DNA of 64,000 bases from Nocardia iowensis (GCF_019222765.1 NZ_CP078145.1:2294001-2358000), one strand, 5' to 3'; positions 16,845 through 25,737 are shown, numbered from the stretch's first letter. The notes: a model not told the origin generated them from the sequence alone. A program made the numbers and translations.

Positions 16845-17593
16845 GGCCAGTCGTCGAACGCCTTGTGCGGGATGCCGACGGTGAGCCCGCCATCGATGAC
16901 GAACTCGGCGCCGGTCGAGTACGAGGATTCGTCGCTGGCCAGAAAGGTGATCAGCGCGGAAACCTCGGACGGGTCGGCGGCCCGGCCCATCGGGATCTGC
17001 AGGAAGTCCGCGGGAATGTTCTCGGTCATCGGGGTGGTGATCAGGCCGGGGTGCACCGAATTCACCCGAATCTTGTACTGCGCCAACTCGAGCGCTGTGG
17101 ATTTGGTGAGGCCGCGGACGGCGAATTTGGTCGCGACATAGCCGTGCAGGCCCGGGCTGCCGCGCATGCCTTCGACAGACGAAATATTGATCATCGAGCC
17201 GCCGCCCGCCTCGATCATGGCAGGTGTGGCGGTCTGCATACCGAGAAAAGTTCCGGTGAGGTTGATGTCGATGATCCGCTGCCACTCGGTCAGGTCGAAA
17301 TCGACGAGCAGGTTGCCGTTGGCGATGCCCGCGTTGTTCACCAGCACGTTCAGCGATCCGAACCGTTGCACCGTCTCGGCGACGGCGCCATGCCACTGCG
17401 CCGGTTCACGCACATCGAGGTGTACATAGGCAGCCGCGTCGCCCAATTCCTTGGCCACGGCGGCGCCTTCGTCGTCGAGCACGTCACCGAGGACAACGCG
17501 GGCGTCCTCGGCCACCATGGCCTTCGCGTGTGCCGCGCCCATGCCGCGGGCCCCGCCGCTGATCAACGCCACCTTGCCGGTCAACCGCCCCAT
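16832..17593 (-). CDS. SDR oxidoreductase, steroid dehydrogenase type
   Basis: 253 residues, classical SDR. NAD(P) site SGGARGMGAAHA, D at LGDVLDDEG (NAD preference), NNAG at about residue 86, catalytic Ser-Tyr-Lys in NISSVEGMRGSPGLHGYVATK, and VNSVHPGLITTPM. The sequence resembles 3-alpha(20-beta)-hydroxysteroid dehydrogenases of actinobacteria. A KstR-type box lies 40 bases upstream, supporting a role in steroid side-chain or ring metabolism. Confidence 0.9.
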   Translation of the reverse strand: MGRLTGKVALISGGARGMGAAHAKAMVAEDARVVLGDVLDDEGAAVAKELGDAAAYVHLDVREPAQWHGAVAETVQRFGSLNVLVNNAGIANGNLLVDFDLTEWQRIIDINLTGTFLGMQTATPAMIEAGGGSMINISSVEGMRGSPGLHGYVATKFAVRGLTKSTALELAQYKIRVNSVHPGLITTPMTENIPADFLQIPMGRAADPSEVSALITFLASDESSYSTGAEFVIDGGLTVGIPHKAFDDWPQSP

Positions 17594-17632
17594 CGCGGCA
17601 CCTCCGTCTTTCGCTCGTCCACGCCAACGTAC

Positions 17633-17646
17633 TGGAACACGTTACA
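17633..17646. promoter_or_regulatory. KstR-type operator 1
   Basis: TGGAACACGTTACA fits the KstR consensus TNNAACNNGTTNNA. It sits between the SDR gene (minus, start 17593) and the MaoC gene (plus, start 17829) and could serve both. Confidence 0.7.
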
Positions 17647-17828
17647 GAAGTGGGCCCGATCGGGGGCCGGTCCCGCGTCCGATGCTGCCATACGAGGGCG
17701 GTGCGCCGGGGAAAGCCGTTGTGGGCCAGCGGCTTATGGGGCGGCGGGAGGTGGCGTGCCCAGGTTGTCCGGAACCGCGCGACCGACTGACCTCGCGGCG
17801 GCCGCTCGTCCGATTTAGGGTTACTCGA

Positions 17829-18287
17829 ATGAGTGAGCCCACCCTCTTCACCATGGCGTCGCTGCGGCACGCGGCGGGCACCGACCTCGGCGTGAGCGGT
17901 TGGATCGAGGTCGGCCAGGACCGCATCACCGCGTTCGCCGAAGCCACCGAGGACCGCCAGTGGATCCACGTCGACCCGCAGCGGGCGGCGGATGGACCGT
18001 TCGGCGCCACCGTCGCGCACGGTTATCTGACCCTGTCGCTGATTCCGGCGATCACGCGGCAGTTGTTCGAGATCAGCGATGCCGGTGCACGGATCAACTA
18101 CGGCCTCAACAGAGTTCGGTTTCCGTCTCCGGTACCAGCCGGCTCCCGCCTTCGCGGCCGGGCCGCGATCGTCAGCGTCGAGGAGGTACCAGGGGGCCTC
18201 CAGGTGGTGCTCGCGGCGACGATCGAACGCGAAGGCTCGGACAAACCCGCCTGCATCGCCGAAGTGATCGTCCGAGCCATGGCGTAG
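17829..18287 (+). CDS. MaoC-like dehydratase
   Basis: 152 residues, a single hot-dog domain of the MaoC/NodN type: GWIEVGQDRITAFAEATEDRQWIHVD, with the catalytic Asp/His pair in DRQWIHVDPQRA and FGATVAHGYLTLSLIP, and GLNRVRFPSPVPAGSRLRG. It probably hydrates enoyl-CoA. The start ATG at 17829 is chosen because the conserved part begins soon after. Lying between KstR-type boxes, it fits a steroid beta-oxidation role. Confidence 0.9.
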   Translation: MSEPTLFTMASLRHAAGTDLGVSGWIEVGQDRITAFAEATEDRQWIHVDPQRAADGPFGATVAHGYLTLSLIPAITRQLFEISDAGARINYGLNRVRFPSPVPAGSRLRGRAAIVSVEEVPGGLQVVLAATIEREGSDKPACIAEVIVRAMA

Positions 18288-18345
18288 CCGTCGGAGCCGG
18301 TCCGGTCCTGCTGTCGAGAGTCGTCGCGCTATGGCATCATCGTGT

Positions 18346-18359
18346 TAGAACACGTTCTA
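18346..18359. promoter_or_regulatory. KstR-type operator 2
   Basis: TAGAACACGTTCTA, a perfect match to TNNAACNNGTTNNA inside a longer TTAGAAC-AC-GTTCTAA palindrome, 30 bases before the alpha/beta hydrolase start. Confidence 0.8.
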
Positions 18360-18389
18360 ATTCTGTCCGCGATCCGCGGGAGGCGCACG

Positions 18390-19286
18390 ATGACGAACCC
18401 ACGATCCGCCGCGGCGCTGCGCCGGTTCGCCAGGCGGGTACCGGATATCGCCGAGGTGCCGGGCGGCCGACTGATCGACCTGCCGGGGCGGGGGCGCACG
18501 TACGTGGTCGACATCCCGGGACCGGAGGGCGCGCCCGCGCTGGTGTTGTTGCACGGCACCGCGTGTACCGCGTACCTGAACTGGTTTCCGTCGCTGGCGG
18601 CGCTGGCCGAGCGGTACCGGGTGATCCTGTTCGATCAGCGCTGGCATGGCCGGGGGATCCGCTCCGAGCGTTTCTCGGTGGACGACTGCGCCGACGATGT
18701 CGTCGCCGTGCTCGACGTGCTCGGTCTGGATAAGGCCGTATGCGTGGGGTTCTCGCTGGGTGGCGTGGTGAGTCTGGCCGCGGCACACCGGCATCCGGAT
18801 CGGGTGAGCGGACTTGTGCTGTGTGCCACGCCGTACCGGTTCCAGGAGAAGTGGCGCGAGCGCGCCTTTCATCAGGCGTTCGGTGCGTTCGCGGCGGCGG
18901 TCGGGCCGTATTCCTTCCGGCGCATCGAGGAATTCGCCGGGCGGCTACCGGAACTGCCCGATATCGCCTGGGCGCCGGGCGGATTGGATCGATGGGCGCT
19001 CACCGAACTTCGCAGTACCAGCGGCTGGGCGATCACCCAGGTGATCGGCGAGGTCGGCCGATTCGATGCGACCGACTGGTTGTCGAGCCTGAATATGCCG
19101 ACCGCCGTGGTCATTACGACTCGCGACCGGGCCATTCCGGTCTATCGACAGCTGGAGATGGCGACCGCGATCCCTGGGGCAACCATTCACCTGGTCAAGG
19201 GCGGGCACGCGGCCTGCGTGCTGGAGGCCGATCAATTCGTTCCCGTGCTGGTCGAGGCGTGCGGGGCGGTCGCCGCGAGGTTGTGA
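18390..19286 (+). CDS. Alpha/beta hydrolase under KstR-type control
   Basis: 298 residues from ATG 18390, preceded by GGGAGG with a 6-base spacer. Oxyanion motif LLHGTACTAYLNW, FDQRWHGRGIRSERFSVDDCADDV, nucleophile elbow GFSLGGVVSLA (Ser at about 127), catalytic Asp in ITTRDRAIPV and His in KGGHAACVLEADQF. An intact serine hydrolase. With the operator at 18346-18359 it likely acts on a steroid or lipid ester or lactone; the exact substrate is unknown. Confidence 0.9.
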   Translation: MTNPRSAAALRRFARRVPDIAEVPGGRLIDLPGRGRTYVVDIPGPEGAPALVLLHGTACTAYLNWFPSLAALAERYRVILFDQRWHGRGIRSERFSVDDCADDVVAVLDVLGLDKAVCVGFSLGGVVSLAAAHRHPDRVSGLVLCATPYRFQEKWRERAFHQAFGAFAAAVGPYSFRRIEEFAGRLPELPDIAWAPGGLDRWALTELRSTSGWAITQVIGEVGRFDATDWLSSLNMPTAVVITTRDRAIPVYRQLEMATAIPGATIHLVKGGHAACVLEADQFVPVLVEACGAVAARL

Positions 19287-19343
19287 CAGCGGGCGTCGGC
19301 GGCCCTGTCCGGCGGCGGTGACGAACAGGGACCTGGCCAAGGT

Positions 19344-20735
19344 TCAGCCCAATTTTCTTGCTGCGGTCAGCAATTCGTCGACTACGCCCGGGACCGCGTC
19401 GGCGAGTTCGGCGACGTCGGGCACCAGCTCCTTGCAGGCGATGAAGCCGAAGTCCAGGTCGTCGTTGTTGGACAACACGGTCACGGTGAGCCCCGCGCCG
19501 TGAAAGACCGGGCCGAACGGATACATCCCGGTCACCCGCACCCCGAGGAAGTAGAGCGGCATCGGCGGCCCCGGCACATTCGAGACCACCAGGTTGTGCA
19601 CCACTGGATGCCGCTCGGCCAGCTTCAGCGACGAGTACACCCGCGCCGCGAGCTGAAAGGTGTTCGGTGGGGCGTACTTCGACCAGTCCTGCAGGAAGTC
19701 GGCGCCGATGAGGTCGTGTTCCTCTTTGGCCCCCCGGTTGTCCTCGGCCACCTGTAGCAGGCGTTGTACCGGGTCCGCGATGTCGGTGCCGAGCCGGGCG
19801 AACAGCGTGGACACCTTGTTGATACCCGCGGTGTGCCGCGACGATTCGTGCACGGAGACCGGCACCGACGCGACGAGCGAGCGGTCGGGCAGCTCGTCGT
19901 GCTTCGCTAGATAGGCGCGCAGCACTCCGGCGACGACGGTCAGCACGACATCGTTGATCTTCACCCCGAACGCGGACTTGATCTCCTTGACGGCGCCCAG
20001 TTCCGCCTCGGTGAACGCGACCGCGCGATGCGGGGTGATGGCCAGGTTGAACGGGGTCCGCGGCGCGGAGAACGGCAATGCCATGCCCGCCTTGTCCTTT
20101 CGGCGGCGCTGCGCGAAACCGGCCACCATGCCGAGCGTTTTCGGCACCATACCGACAATGCCCGCCTTGGTCGGGAACTTGATCACCGCCTTGGCCAGCA
20201 GTTCCCAGTCGTTGGGGCTAGGTTCCGGCTGCCATTCCTCGGCGGGCGGTGTCTTCTCCGCGTGCGGTTCCAGGTCGCACAGATGCATCATCATGTTCGT
20301 GCCGGTGATGCCGTCCACCGCGGCGTGATGGTATTTGCAGATCACCGCGACCATGCCGTCGTCGAGGCCCTCCACCACGGACATCTCCCAGAGCGGGCGG
20401 TCGCGGTCCATCGGGCGGCTGGCGATGTCGCCGACCAGTTCGGCGAGCTCGCGGCGGCCCGCGGGGGCGGCGATGCCGATGCGCCGAATGTGATAGTCCA
20501 GGTCGAAGTTCTGGTCCTCGACCCACACCGGGTGATCCAGGTTGAACGGCACCTCGTAGACGCGCCTGCGCATCTGCGGGATCAGCGGTAGTCGCCTGCC
20601 GAGCTCGGCCTTGAAATTCTCGAACGAATAGTCCCCCGAGCTGGGATCCAAGATCAGCAGCGCACATACGTGCAGGTGCTGGGTCCCGGTTTCCAAGTAG
20701 AGAAAGCTGGCATCCAATCCGGTTAGTCGCTCCAT
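19344..20735 (-). CDS. Wax ester synthase/diacylglycerol acyltransferase (WS/DGAT)
   Basis: 463 residues, standard for the family. It begins MERLTGLDASFLYLET, has the catalytic motif HHAAVDG (in CKYHHAAVDGITGTNMM), the NDVVL segment (VKINDVVLTVVAGVLRAYL), and VSNVPGPPMPLYFLG with the PLW-like downstream region. It makes triacylglycerol or wax esters from acyl-CoA. A perfect KstR-type palindrome lies 14 bases upstream of its start, tying storage lipid synthesis to steroid use. Confidence 0.95.
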   Translation of the reverse strand: MERLTGLDASFLYLETGTQHLHVCALLILDPSSGDYSFENFKAELGRRLPLIPQMRRRVYEVPFNLDHPVWVEDQNFDLDYHIRRIGIAAPAGRRELAELVGDIASRPMDRDRPLWEMSVVEGLDDGMVAVICKYHHAAVDGITGTNMMMHLCDLEPHAEKTPPAEEWQPEPSPNDWELLAKAVIKFPTKAGIVGMVPKTLGMVAGFAQRRRKDKAGMALPFSAPRTPFNLAITPHRAVAFTEAELGAVKEIKSAFGVKINDVVLTVVAGVLRAYLAKHDELPDRSLVASVPVSVHESSRHTAGINKVSTLFARLGTDIADPVQRLLQVAEDNRGAKEEHDLIGADFLQDWSKYAPPNTFQLAARVYSSLKLAERHPVVHNLVVSNVPGPPMPLYFLGVRVTGMYPFGPVFHGAGLTVTVLSNNDDLDFGFIACKELVPDVAELADAVPGVVDELLTAARKLG

Positions 20736-20748
20736 AGCGGGAGACTAC

Positions 20749-20762
20749 TAGAACGCGTTCTA
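20749..20762. promoter_or_regulatory. KstR-type operator 3
   Basis: TAGAACGCGTTCTA, the centre of a perfect 16-bp palindrome just upstream of the WS/DGAT start (20735). Confidence 0.8.
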
Positions 20763-20995
20763 GTCTTGGGCTGAATGGGTGGGATGTGGGTCTCAGTCGT
20801 GGTCTCTATTGTCAAGCGGGCTAACGGCATTGAGGGGGCGACGGGCCGGGGGTTGTTCTGCGGCGCGGGCCGCGACCGGAGGCTCGTTTGCGCTGCTACG
20901 GATATGTATGTAACCCCAAGTTCCATATATGTGTATGATGATTGCTACAGCCATGCAGGAAGGCGCGCGACGACGCGGTCGTGAGAGGAGTACCG

Positions 20996-21898
20996 ATGAA
21001 GCTACTTCGTAGCGGTAGACGGCGGCCGGACACCGATCCGGGTGAGGTCGCGCTACACGCCCGCAATGTGCAATTCCAGTGGGCGGACACGCCGCTGCAC
21101 TGGATGCCGGCGGAGCCGATCGCCTCGCACCTGATCAACTCACTGAATCTGCTGCTGCCCGAGGGCGAGCGCATGTTCTGCGCGGCCTACACCGAGGCGT
21201 TGCCGTTCGTGAAGGACGACAAGCTGCGCGAGGCCATGCTCGGGTTCATCGGCCAGGAGTCCATGCACGCCGAGACGCACGACAAGGTGCTGAACGAGGT
21301 GCTCGCCGCGCACGGTATCGACCCGGAACCCTATGTGCGGCAGGCCGAATACCTGTTCCGCAAGACGCTGGGACCCAAGCAGGCCGGCGGCGTGGCGCAG
21401 CGCCAGGTGATGGTGGAGCGGCTGGCGTTCATCGCCTGCCTAGAGCACTTCTTCGCCTACCTCGGCGACTGGGTGCTCAACGCCGAGCTGGAGAAGTTCG
21501 GCGCCGACCCGCGGATGGCGGATCTGTTCCGCTGGCACGGTGCGGAGGAGGTCGAGCACCGGCACGTCGCGCACGATGTGGCGGTCTATTTCGGGGCGGG
21601 CTATGTGCGGCGCGCGGCGATCATGACGCTGGTATTCCCGATCTTCATCACGCTGGTGGTGCGCGGCACCAAATTCATGGTCCACCAAGACCCCGCGCTG
21701 CCCGATCTCGGCTATCCACGGCTGATCAAGCGGGTCTTGGGCGCGATGTGGCGCGGGGCGCTGCCCGGCGTGCCGTCGTTGCTGTGGAGTGCGCTGTCGA
21801 CCTTCAAACCCGGCTACGATCCGGAAACGGTCGGTTCCACCGCGCAGGCGGTGGCATACCTCGCGAAATCACCTGCCGCGCAAGCGGTCGCGTCGTGA
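20996..21898 (+). CDS. Metal-dependent hydrolase (PF10118 type)
   Basis: 300 residues from ATG 20996 after GAGAGGAG. The four-helix iron/metal-type motifs are GQESMHAETHDK (residues 81-92), LEHFFAYLGDW and EEVEHRHVAHDV, which together supply a Glu/His-rich site like that of ferritin-fold oxidases. The family is annotated as metal-dependent hydrolase but is often next to ferredoxin reductases, as here, hinting at redox chemistry. Its stop overlaps the start of the reductase (GTGA). Confidence 0.88.
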   Translation: MKLLRSGRRRPDTDPGEVALHARNVQFQWADTPLHWMPAEPIASHLINSLNLLLPEGERMFCAAYTEALPFVKDDKLREAMLGFIGQESMHAETHDKVLNEVLAAHGIDPEPYVRQAEYLFRKTLGPKQAGGVAQRQVMVERLAFIACLEHFFAYLGDWVLNAELEKFGADPRMADLFRWHGAEEVEHRHVAHDVAVYFGAGYVRRAAIMTLVFPIFITLVVRGTKFMVHQDPALPDLGYPRLIKRVLGAMWRGALPGVPSLLWSALSTFKPGYDPETVGSTAQAVAYLAKSPAAQAVAS

Positions 21899-23001
21899 CC
21901 GTGCGGCCGATACCGGAGCAGCTGCCCGCGGATCTATTCGGTAAGCGGGCGCAGGACCGGGCGGTGCGGGTGCTCGACGCGGTCGCGTCGGCGCGGCTGC
22001 GCTGGACAACACTGGTCAATCGGCGCGATCTGTCGACCAGGATCGACGACCGCCGACTTGCCCTCGTGGTGACCGAGCGGCGGATCGAGGCGCACGACCA
22101 GGACGTGGTGAGCCTGCGGCTGGAAGCCGCGGACGGGCGGGTACTGCCGCCGTGGCGGCCGGGCGCCCATCTGGACCTCGAACTGCCCTCGGGGCGGCTG
22201 CGGCAGTACTCGCTGTGCGGCGATCCGGCCGACATTCGCGCGTATCGCGTTGCCGTGCGCCGCATTCCGGACGGCGGCGGTGGGTCGGTGGAGGTGCACG
22301 ACGGCCTGCCGATCGGTGCGCCGCTGACCGTGCGCGGGCCGCGCAACGCCTTCCCGTTCGCCGTACCCGGTCACGGATCACCCGCCGCCCGTTTGCATTT
22401 CATCGCGGGCGGCATCGGGATCACGCCGATCCTGCCGATGGCACGGCTGGCGCAGCGGCTCGGTATCGACTGGTCGATGGTGTACACCGGCCGCAACCGC
22501 GAAACCATCCCGTTCCTCGATGAGATCGCCGGGTTCGGTGACCGGGTCACGATCCGCACCGACGACGAGCACGGCCTGCCCGACGCCGCCGCGCTGCTGC
22601 CAGGGGTCGCCGCCGACACCGCGGTCTACTGCTGCGGCCCGGTGCCGATGACCAGCGCCGTTGCCGCCGTAGTGCGCGAAATGCCCGGTGTGGAATTGCA
22701 TTCCGAGCGGTTCTCGCCGCCGCCGATCGTGAACGGCGTGCCCTTCGAGATCGAATTCGCCTCCACCGGCGAGGTGATCGAGGTGGCCGCGGATCGCTCG
22801 GCGCTCGACACCATCCTCCAGTCCCGGCCGGATCGCCCTTACTCGTGCAGGCAGGGCTTCTGCCGCACTTGCAAGGTGCGGGTGCTGACCGGCGAGCCGG
22901 AGCATCGCGAAACCGTGCTCACCGCCGCCGAACACGAGGCGGGCGAAATGCTGGTCTGCGTATCCCGTTCGCCCGGTGGGCGACTGGTGCTCGATCTGTA
23001 A
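21895..23001 (+). CDS. Ferredoxin-NAD(P)H reductase with C-terminal 2Fe-2S domain
   Basis: 368 residues from GTG 21895, overlapping the upstream stop. FAD domain RQYSLCGDP (residues 102-110), NAD(P) domain GGIGITPILPMARLA and CCGPVPMTSAV, and a plant-type ferredoxin domain at the C-terminus with SCRQGFCRTC and a final LVCVSR cysteine. It would deliver electrons from NAD(P)H, most likely to the coupled PF10118 protein. The longer open frame upstream (from 21079) is out-of-frame shadow of that gene. Confidence 0.92.
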   Translation: MTVRPIPEQLPADLFGKRAQDRAVRVLDAVASARLRWTTLVNRRDLSTRIDDRRLALVVTERRIEAHDQDVVSLRLEAADGRVLPPWRPGAHLDLELPSGRLRQYSLCGDPADIRAYRVAVRRIPDGGGGSVEVHDGLPIGAPLTVRGPRNAFPFAVPGHGSPAARLHFIAGGIGITPILPMARLAQRLGIDWSMVYTGRNRETIPFLDEIAGFGDRVTIRTDDEHGLPDAAALLPGVAADTAVYCCGPVPMTSAVAAVVREMPGVELHSERFSPPPIVNGVPFEIEFASTGEVIEVAADRSALDTILQSRPDRPYSCRQGFCRTCKVRVLTGEPEHRETVLTAAEHEAGEMLVCVSRSPGGRLVLDL

Positions 23002-23032
23002 CCATGACCTCTGGTCAGCAAGGAGAAACCCG

Positions 23033-24811
23033 ATGACGACCATCGAACCACCGGAGCTGGTGGCCGCCGAGCGGACGGTACGCAGCGGCGAATTCGCGCT
23101 CGCCGTCTATGAATACGGGGACCCGACCGCGGAAACCGTGCTGCTGGTGCACGGCTGGCCGGACACCAATCATCTCTGGGACGCGGTGGTGCCGTTGCTG
23201 GCGCGGCGCTTCCACGTCGTCACCTACGACACCCGCGGGCACGGGCGATCCACCCGGACCCGGCGCACCGAGGACTTCCGGCTGGACCAGTTGGCCGGAG
23301 ACTTCTTCGCCGTCGCCGACGCGGTCAGTCCCGACCGGCCGGTGCACGTGCTCGCGCACGACTGGGGTTCGGTGCAGGTGTGGGAGGCGGTGTGTGAGCC
23401 GCAGGCGACCGCTCGGATCGCGTCGTTCACCTCGGTGTCCGGACCGAATCTCGACCACATCGCGAACTGGATGCGCGACCGGCTTTCCCGGCCGACGCCG
23501 CGCAATATCTGGCAGCCGTTCAGCCAGGCATTGTCCTCGGCCTACACCTTCTTCTTCATGACGCCGGGCCTGCCGCGGGCCGTTTTCGGCCTGCTCGGCA
23601 CCGAGCGGCGGTGGCAGCGGGTCGTCTCGATCATGAACGAGACGCCGCCCGCGAATGTGACCCTGGGCCCGACGTTCCGCAGCGACCTGGTCGACGGCCT
23701 GCTGATCTACCGGGCAAACATCGTGCAGCGCTTGCTTTCGCCGCGGGAGCGGCACACCGAGGTGCCGGTGCAGCTGATCGTCGCGCGTCGCGACGTCGCG
23801 GTCCGGCCCGCCGGATACGACGACGAACGCAAGTGGGTGCGGCGGCTGTGGCGCCGTGATGTACCAGCCGGGCACTGGATGCCGTTCTCCCACCCCGAAT
23901 TGCTGGCCACCGCGACCACCGAGCTGATCGACACGATCAATGGTGCCGCGGTCCCGCGCGGGCTACGGCGTGCCGAAGTCGGCCGCAGCGCAAAGCCGTT
24001 CGAGGATCAGCTGGTGGTGATTACCGGCGGCGGCAGCGGTATCGGTCGCGAAACGGCGTTGGCGCTGGCCCGGCGCGGTGCCGAAATCGTGCTGTCGGAC
24101 ATCAATCTCGTCGCGGCGAAAGAGACCGTAGAGCTGATCGCCGCCGAAGGCGGTGTGGCGCATGCCTACCAGCTCGATGTCTCCGACGCGGCCGCGGTGA
24201 CCGTCCATGCCGAGGCCGTACTGAAAACCCATGGTGTGCCGGACATCCTGATCAACAACGCCGGTGTCGGCCAGGCCGGCGGGTTCTTCGACACCTCGGC
24301 CGCGGAGTTCGATCGGGTCATGCGGATCAATCTCGGCGGCGTGGTGAACGGCTGCCGGGCGTTCGGATCCGCCATGGCCGAGCGCGGTTTGGGCGGGCAC
24401 ATCGTGAACCTGTCCAGCATGGCGGCCTACAGTCCGCAGCAGGGCTTCAGCGCGTACTCCACCAGCAAGTCGGCGGTGTTCATGTTCTCCGACTGCCTGC
24501 GCGCGGAACTCGCCGGTCGCGGTATTTCGGTGCACACCATCTGCCCGGGCATCGTGCACACCAATATCGTTGCGAACACCACCTTCTCGGGTGTCAGCGC
24601 CGAAGAGGAGAAGCGCAAGCAGGAGCGCTACGACAACCTCTACCGGATGCGGCGCTACGGGCCGGAGAAGGTGGCCGAGCAGATCGTGCGTGCCGTCGAA
24701 AAGGACCGGAGCATCGTGCCGGTGACGCCGGAAGCCCGATTGCAGTACCACGTCAGCAGGCTCGCGCCCGCCATCGGCCGATTCGTCGCGGCCCGAGTGA
24801 AGCTCACCTAG
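23033..24811 (+). CDS. ephD: EphD-type alpha/beta hydrolase-SDR fusion
   Basis: 592 residues, the same length as mycobacterial EphD (Rv2214c). Residues 1-300 are an alpha/beta hydrolase (LVHGWPDTNHLW, AHDWGSVQVWEA with Asp nucleophile, epoxide hydrolase type); about 320-592 are a classical SDR (ITGGGSGIGRETA, NNAGVG, SSMAAYSPQQGFSAYSTSK). The ATG at 23033 follows AAGGAGA. In mycobacteria EphD acts on mycolic-acid-related epoxides. It directly follows the reductase, so the three genes probably form an operon. Confidence 0.93.
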   Translation: MTTIEPPELVAAERTVRSGEFALAVYEYGDPTAETVLLVHGWPDTNHLWDAVVPLLARRFHVVTYDTRGHGRSTRTRRTEDFRLDQLAGDFFAVADAVSPDRPVHVLAHDWGSVQVWEAVCEPQATARIASFTSVSGPNLDHIANWMRDRLSRPTPRNIWQPFSQALSSAYTFFFMTPGLPRAVFGLLGTERRWQRVVSIMNETPPANVTLGPTFRSDLVDGLLIYRANIVQRLLSPRERHTEVPVQLIVARRDVAVRPAGYDDERKWVRRLWRRDVPAGHWMPFSHPELLATATTELIDTINGAAVPRGLRRAEVGRSAKPFEDQLVVITGGGSGIGRETALALARRGAEIVLSDINLVAAKETVELIAAEGGVAHAYQLDVSDAAAVTVHAEAVLKTHGVPDILINNAGVGQAGGFFDTSAAEFDRVMRINLGGVVNGCRAFGSAMAERGLGGHIVNLSSMAAYSPQQGFSAYSTSKSAVFMFSDCLRAELAGRGISVHTICPGIVHTNIVANTTFSGVSAEEEKRKQERYDNLYRMRRYGPEKVAEQIVRAVEKDRSIVPVTPEARLQYHVSRLAPAIGRFVAARVKLT

Positions 24812-25320
24812 TCGGACAGGGCACGCAGGTCGGCCTCGATGGCCGCGACGCGCTCGGCGTCGACGCCCCACGGGTGTTCGACGCCGACCCTGCCGTCCAA
24901 GTCCCACAACACGCAGGCCTCGCCGGGCTCGGCCACCAGTGCCCAGGCCACCACGGTGCGGCCGAGTTGCTCGCCCATCGAGCCGTGCGAAACCTTTGGT
25001 GGCCCAGCGCCTTCCGGGAAATGGTGGAGGAATTTGCCGTAGGCCGCGGCGCAGAAGGCGGCATATCGCTCGGTGCAGAGAATGAACCCGTGCCAGGCCT
25101 CGTCCACCGCGTGCGACGGCATGCCGATGACCTGCCCGTCGCGCATTGCCGCGCCGCAACAGCGCAGCCATTGCCGCAGGCCGGTCTCGACGAGTTCCCG
25201 TGGCTGCCAAGGGCAGGTCTTGTAGATGGCCTCGGGCAGTTGCAGAGCGGCGACGGTGGTGTTGACCGCGGCCAGATCGATTTCGCGCTGCCGGGATCTG
25301 CGGAAGCTGAAGGACGGCAC
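24808..25320 (-). CDS. GRDP-like (glycine-rich domain-containing protein-like) protein
   Basis: 170 residues. Central block SHAVDEAWHGFILCTERYAAFCAAAYGKFLHHFPEG (residues 69-104, positions D73, W76, H77, H100, H101) matches the DExWHxFILxTxxY...FxHH signature of plant and bacterial GRDP-like proteins. Function is unknown in bacteria; the conserved His residues suggest metal binding. It is divergent, by 42 bases, from a Ser/Cys/Gly-repeat membrane protein. Its stop shares a CTAG with the ephD stop. Confidence 0.75.
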   Translation of the reverse strand: MPSFSFRRSRQREIDLAAVNTTVAALQLPEAIYKTCPWQPRELVETGLRQWLRCCGAAMRDGQVIGMPSHAVDEAWHGFILCTERYAAFCAAAYGKFLHHFPEGAGPPKVSHGSMGEQLGRTVVAWALVAEPGEACVLWDLDGRVGVEHPWGVDAERVAAIEADLRALSD

Positions 25321-25362
25321 AGTTCACTGTACGCAGCGTCGGTGGGCCGCTACGGTTCATGG

Positions 25363-25737
25363 ATGGGTGACGTTGTCCTTCTCCTGGTCATCGTGGGGCT
25401 GGTGCTGGTGGTTATCGCCACGCCGTTCTTGATCATCGGCGCGATCGTCGGGGCGCGGCGCAACAGGCGAGTTCCGCCCTACCGCGGCAGGCGCGGGGGC
25501 GGTCCCCGCCGCGGGTATGGCGGCGGAAACCGACCGGGCCCGTACTGGGCTGCCGGTGCCGCCGGGTTCGCCGATACCGACTCCGGTTCGTCGAGCAGTT
25601 GTGGCGGCGGATACGAACCGGGGCACGGCGGTGGCCATCACGACAGCGGTGGAAGTAGCAGTAGCTGCGGGGGTGGGAGCAGCAGTAGTTGCGGCGGCGG
25701 AAGTAGCAGCAGCGGCTGCGGTGGGGGCGGTTCCTGA
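25363..25737 (+). CDS. Membrane protein with SSSSCGGG repeat tail
   Basis: 124 residues. One long TM helix at residues 4-30 (VVLLLVIVGLVLVVIATPFL), a basic Arg/Gly linker (RRNRRVPPYRGRRGGG), and a C-terminal tail of repeated SSSSCGGG units (about residues 78-124: SSSSCGGG, SSSSCGGG, SSSSCGGG, SSSSGCGGGG). Five to six cysteines in a Gly/Ser field suggest a target for crosslinking, metal binding or enzymatic modification. The divergent GRDP-like gene is a natural partner. No known family assigned with confidence. Confidence 0.75.
   Translation: MGDVVLLLVIVGLVLVVIATPFLIIGAIVGARRNRRVPPYRGRRGGGPRRGYGGGNRPGPYWAAGAAGFADTDSGSSSSCGGGYEPGHGGGHHDSGGSSSSCGGGSSSSCGGGSSSSGCGGGGS

Noticed and set aside
20880..20940. 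Fourth KstR-type box before the PF10118 gene
   Set aside because: TGTAACCCCAAGTTCCA has AAC and GTT at the wrong spacing (N4 instead of N2).
21079..21894. Open frame extending the ferredoxin reductase upstream
   Set aside because: It overlaps the PF10118 gene in another frame; the coupled GTG at 21895 is the sensible start.
25590..25735. Short repeats in the Cys/Gly protein taken as a CRISPR array
   Set aside because: They are in-frame SSSSCGGG codon repeats without unique spacers.
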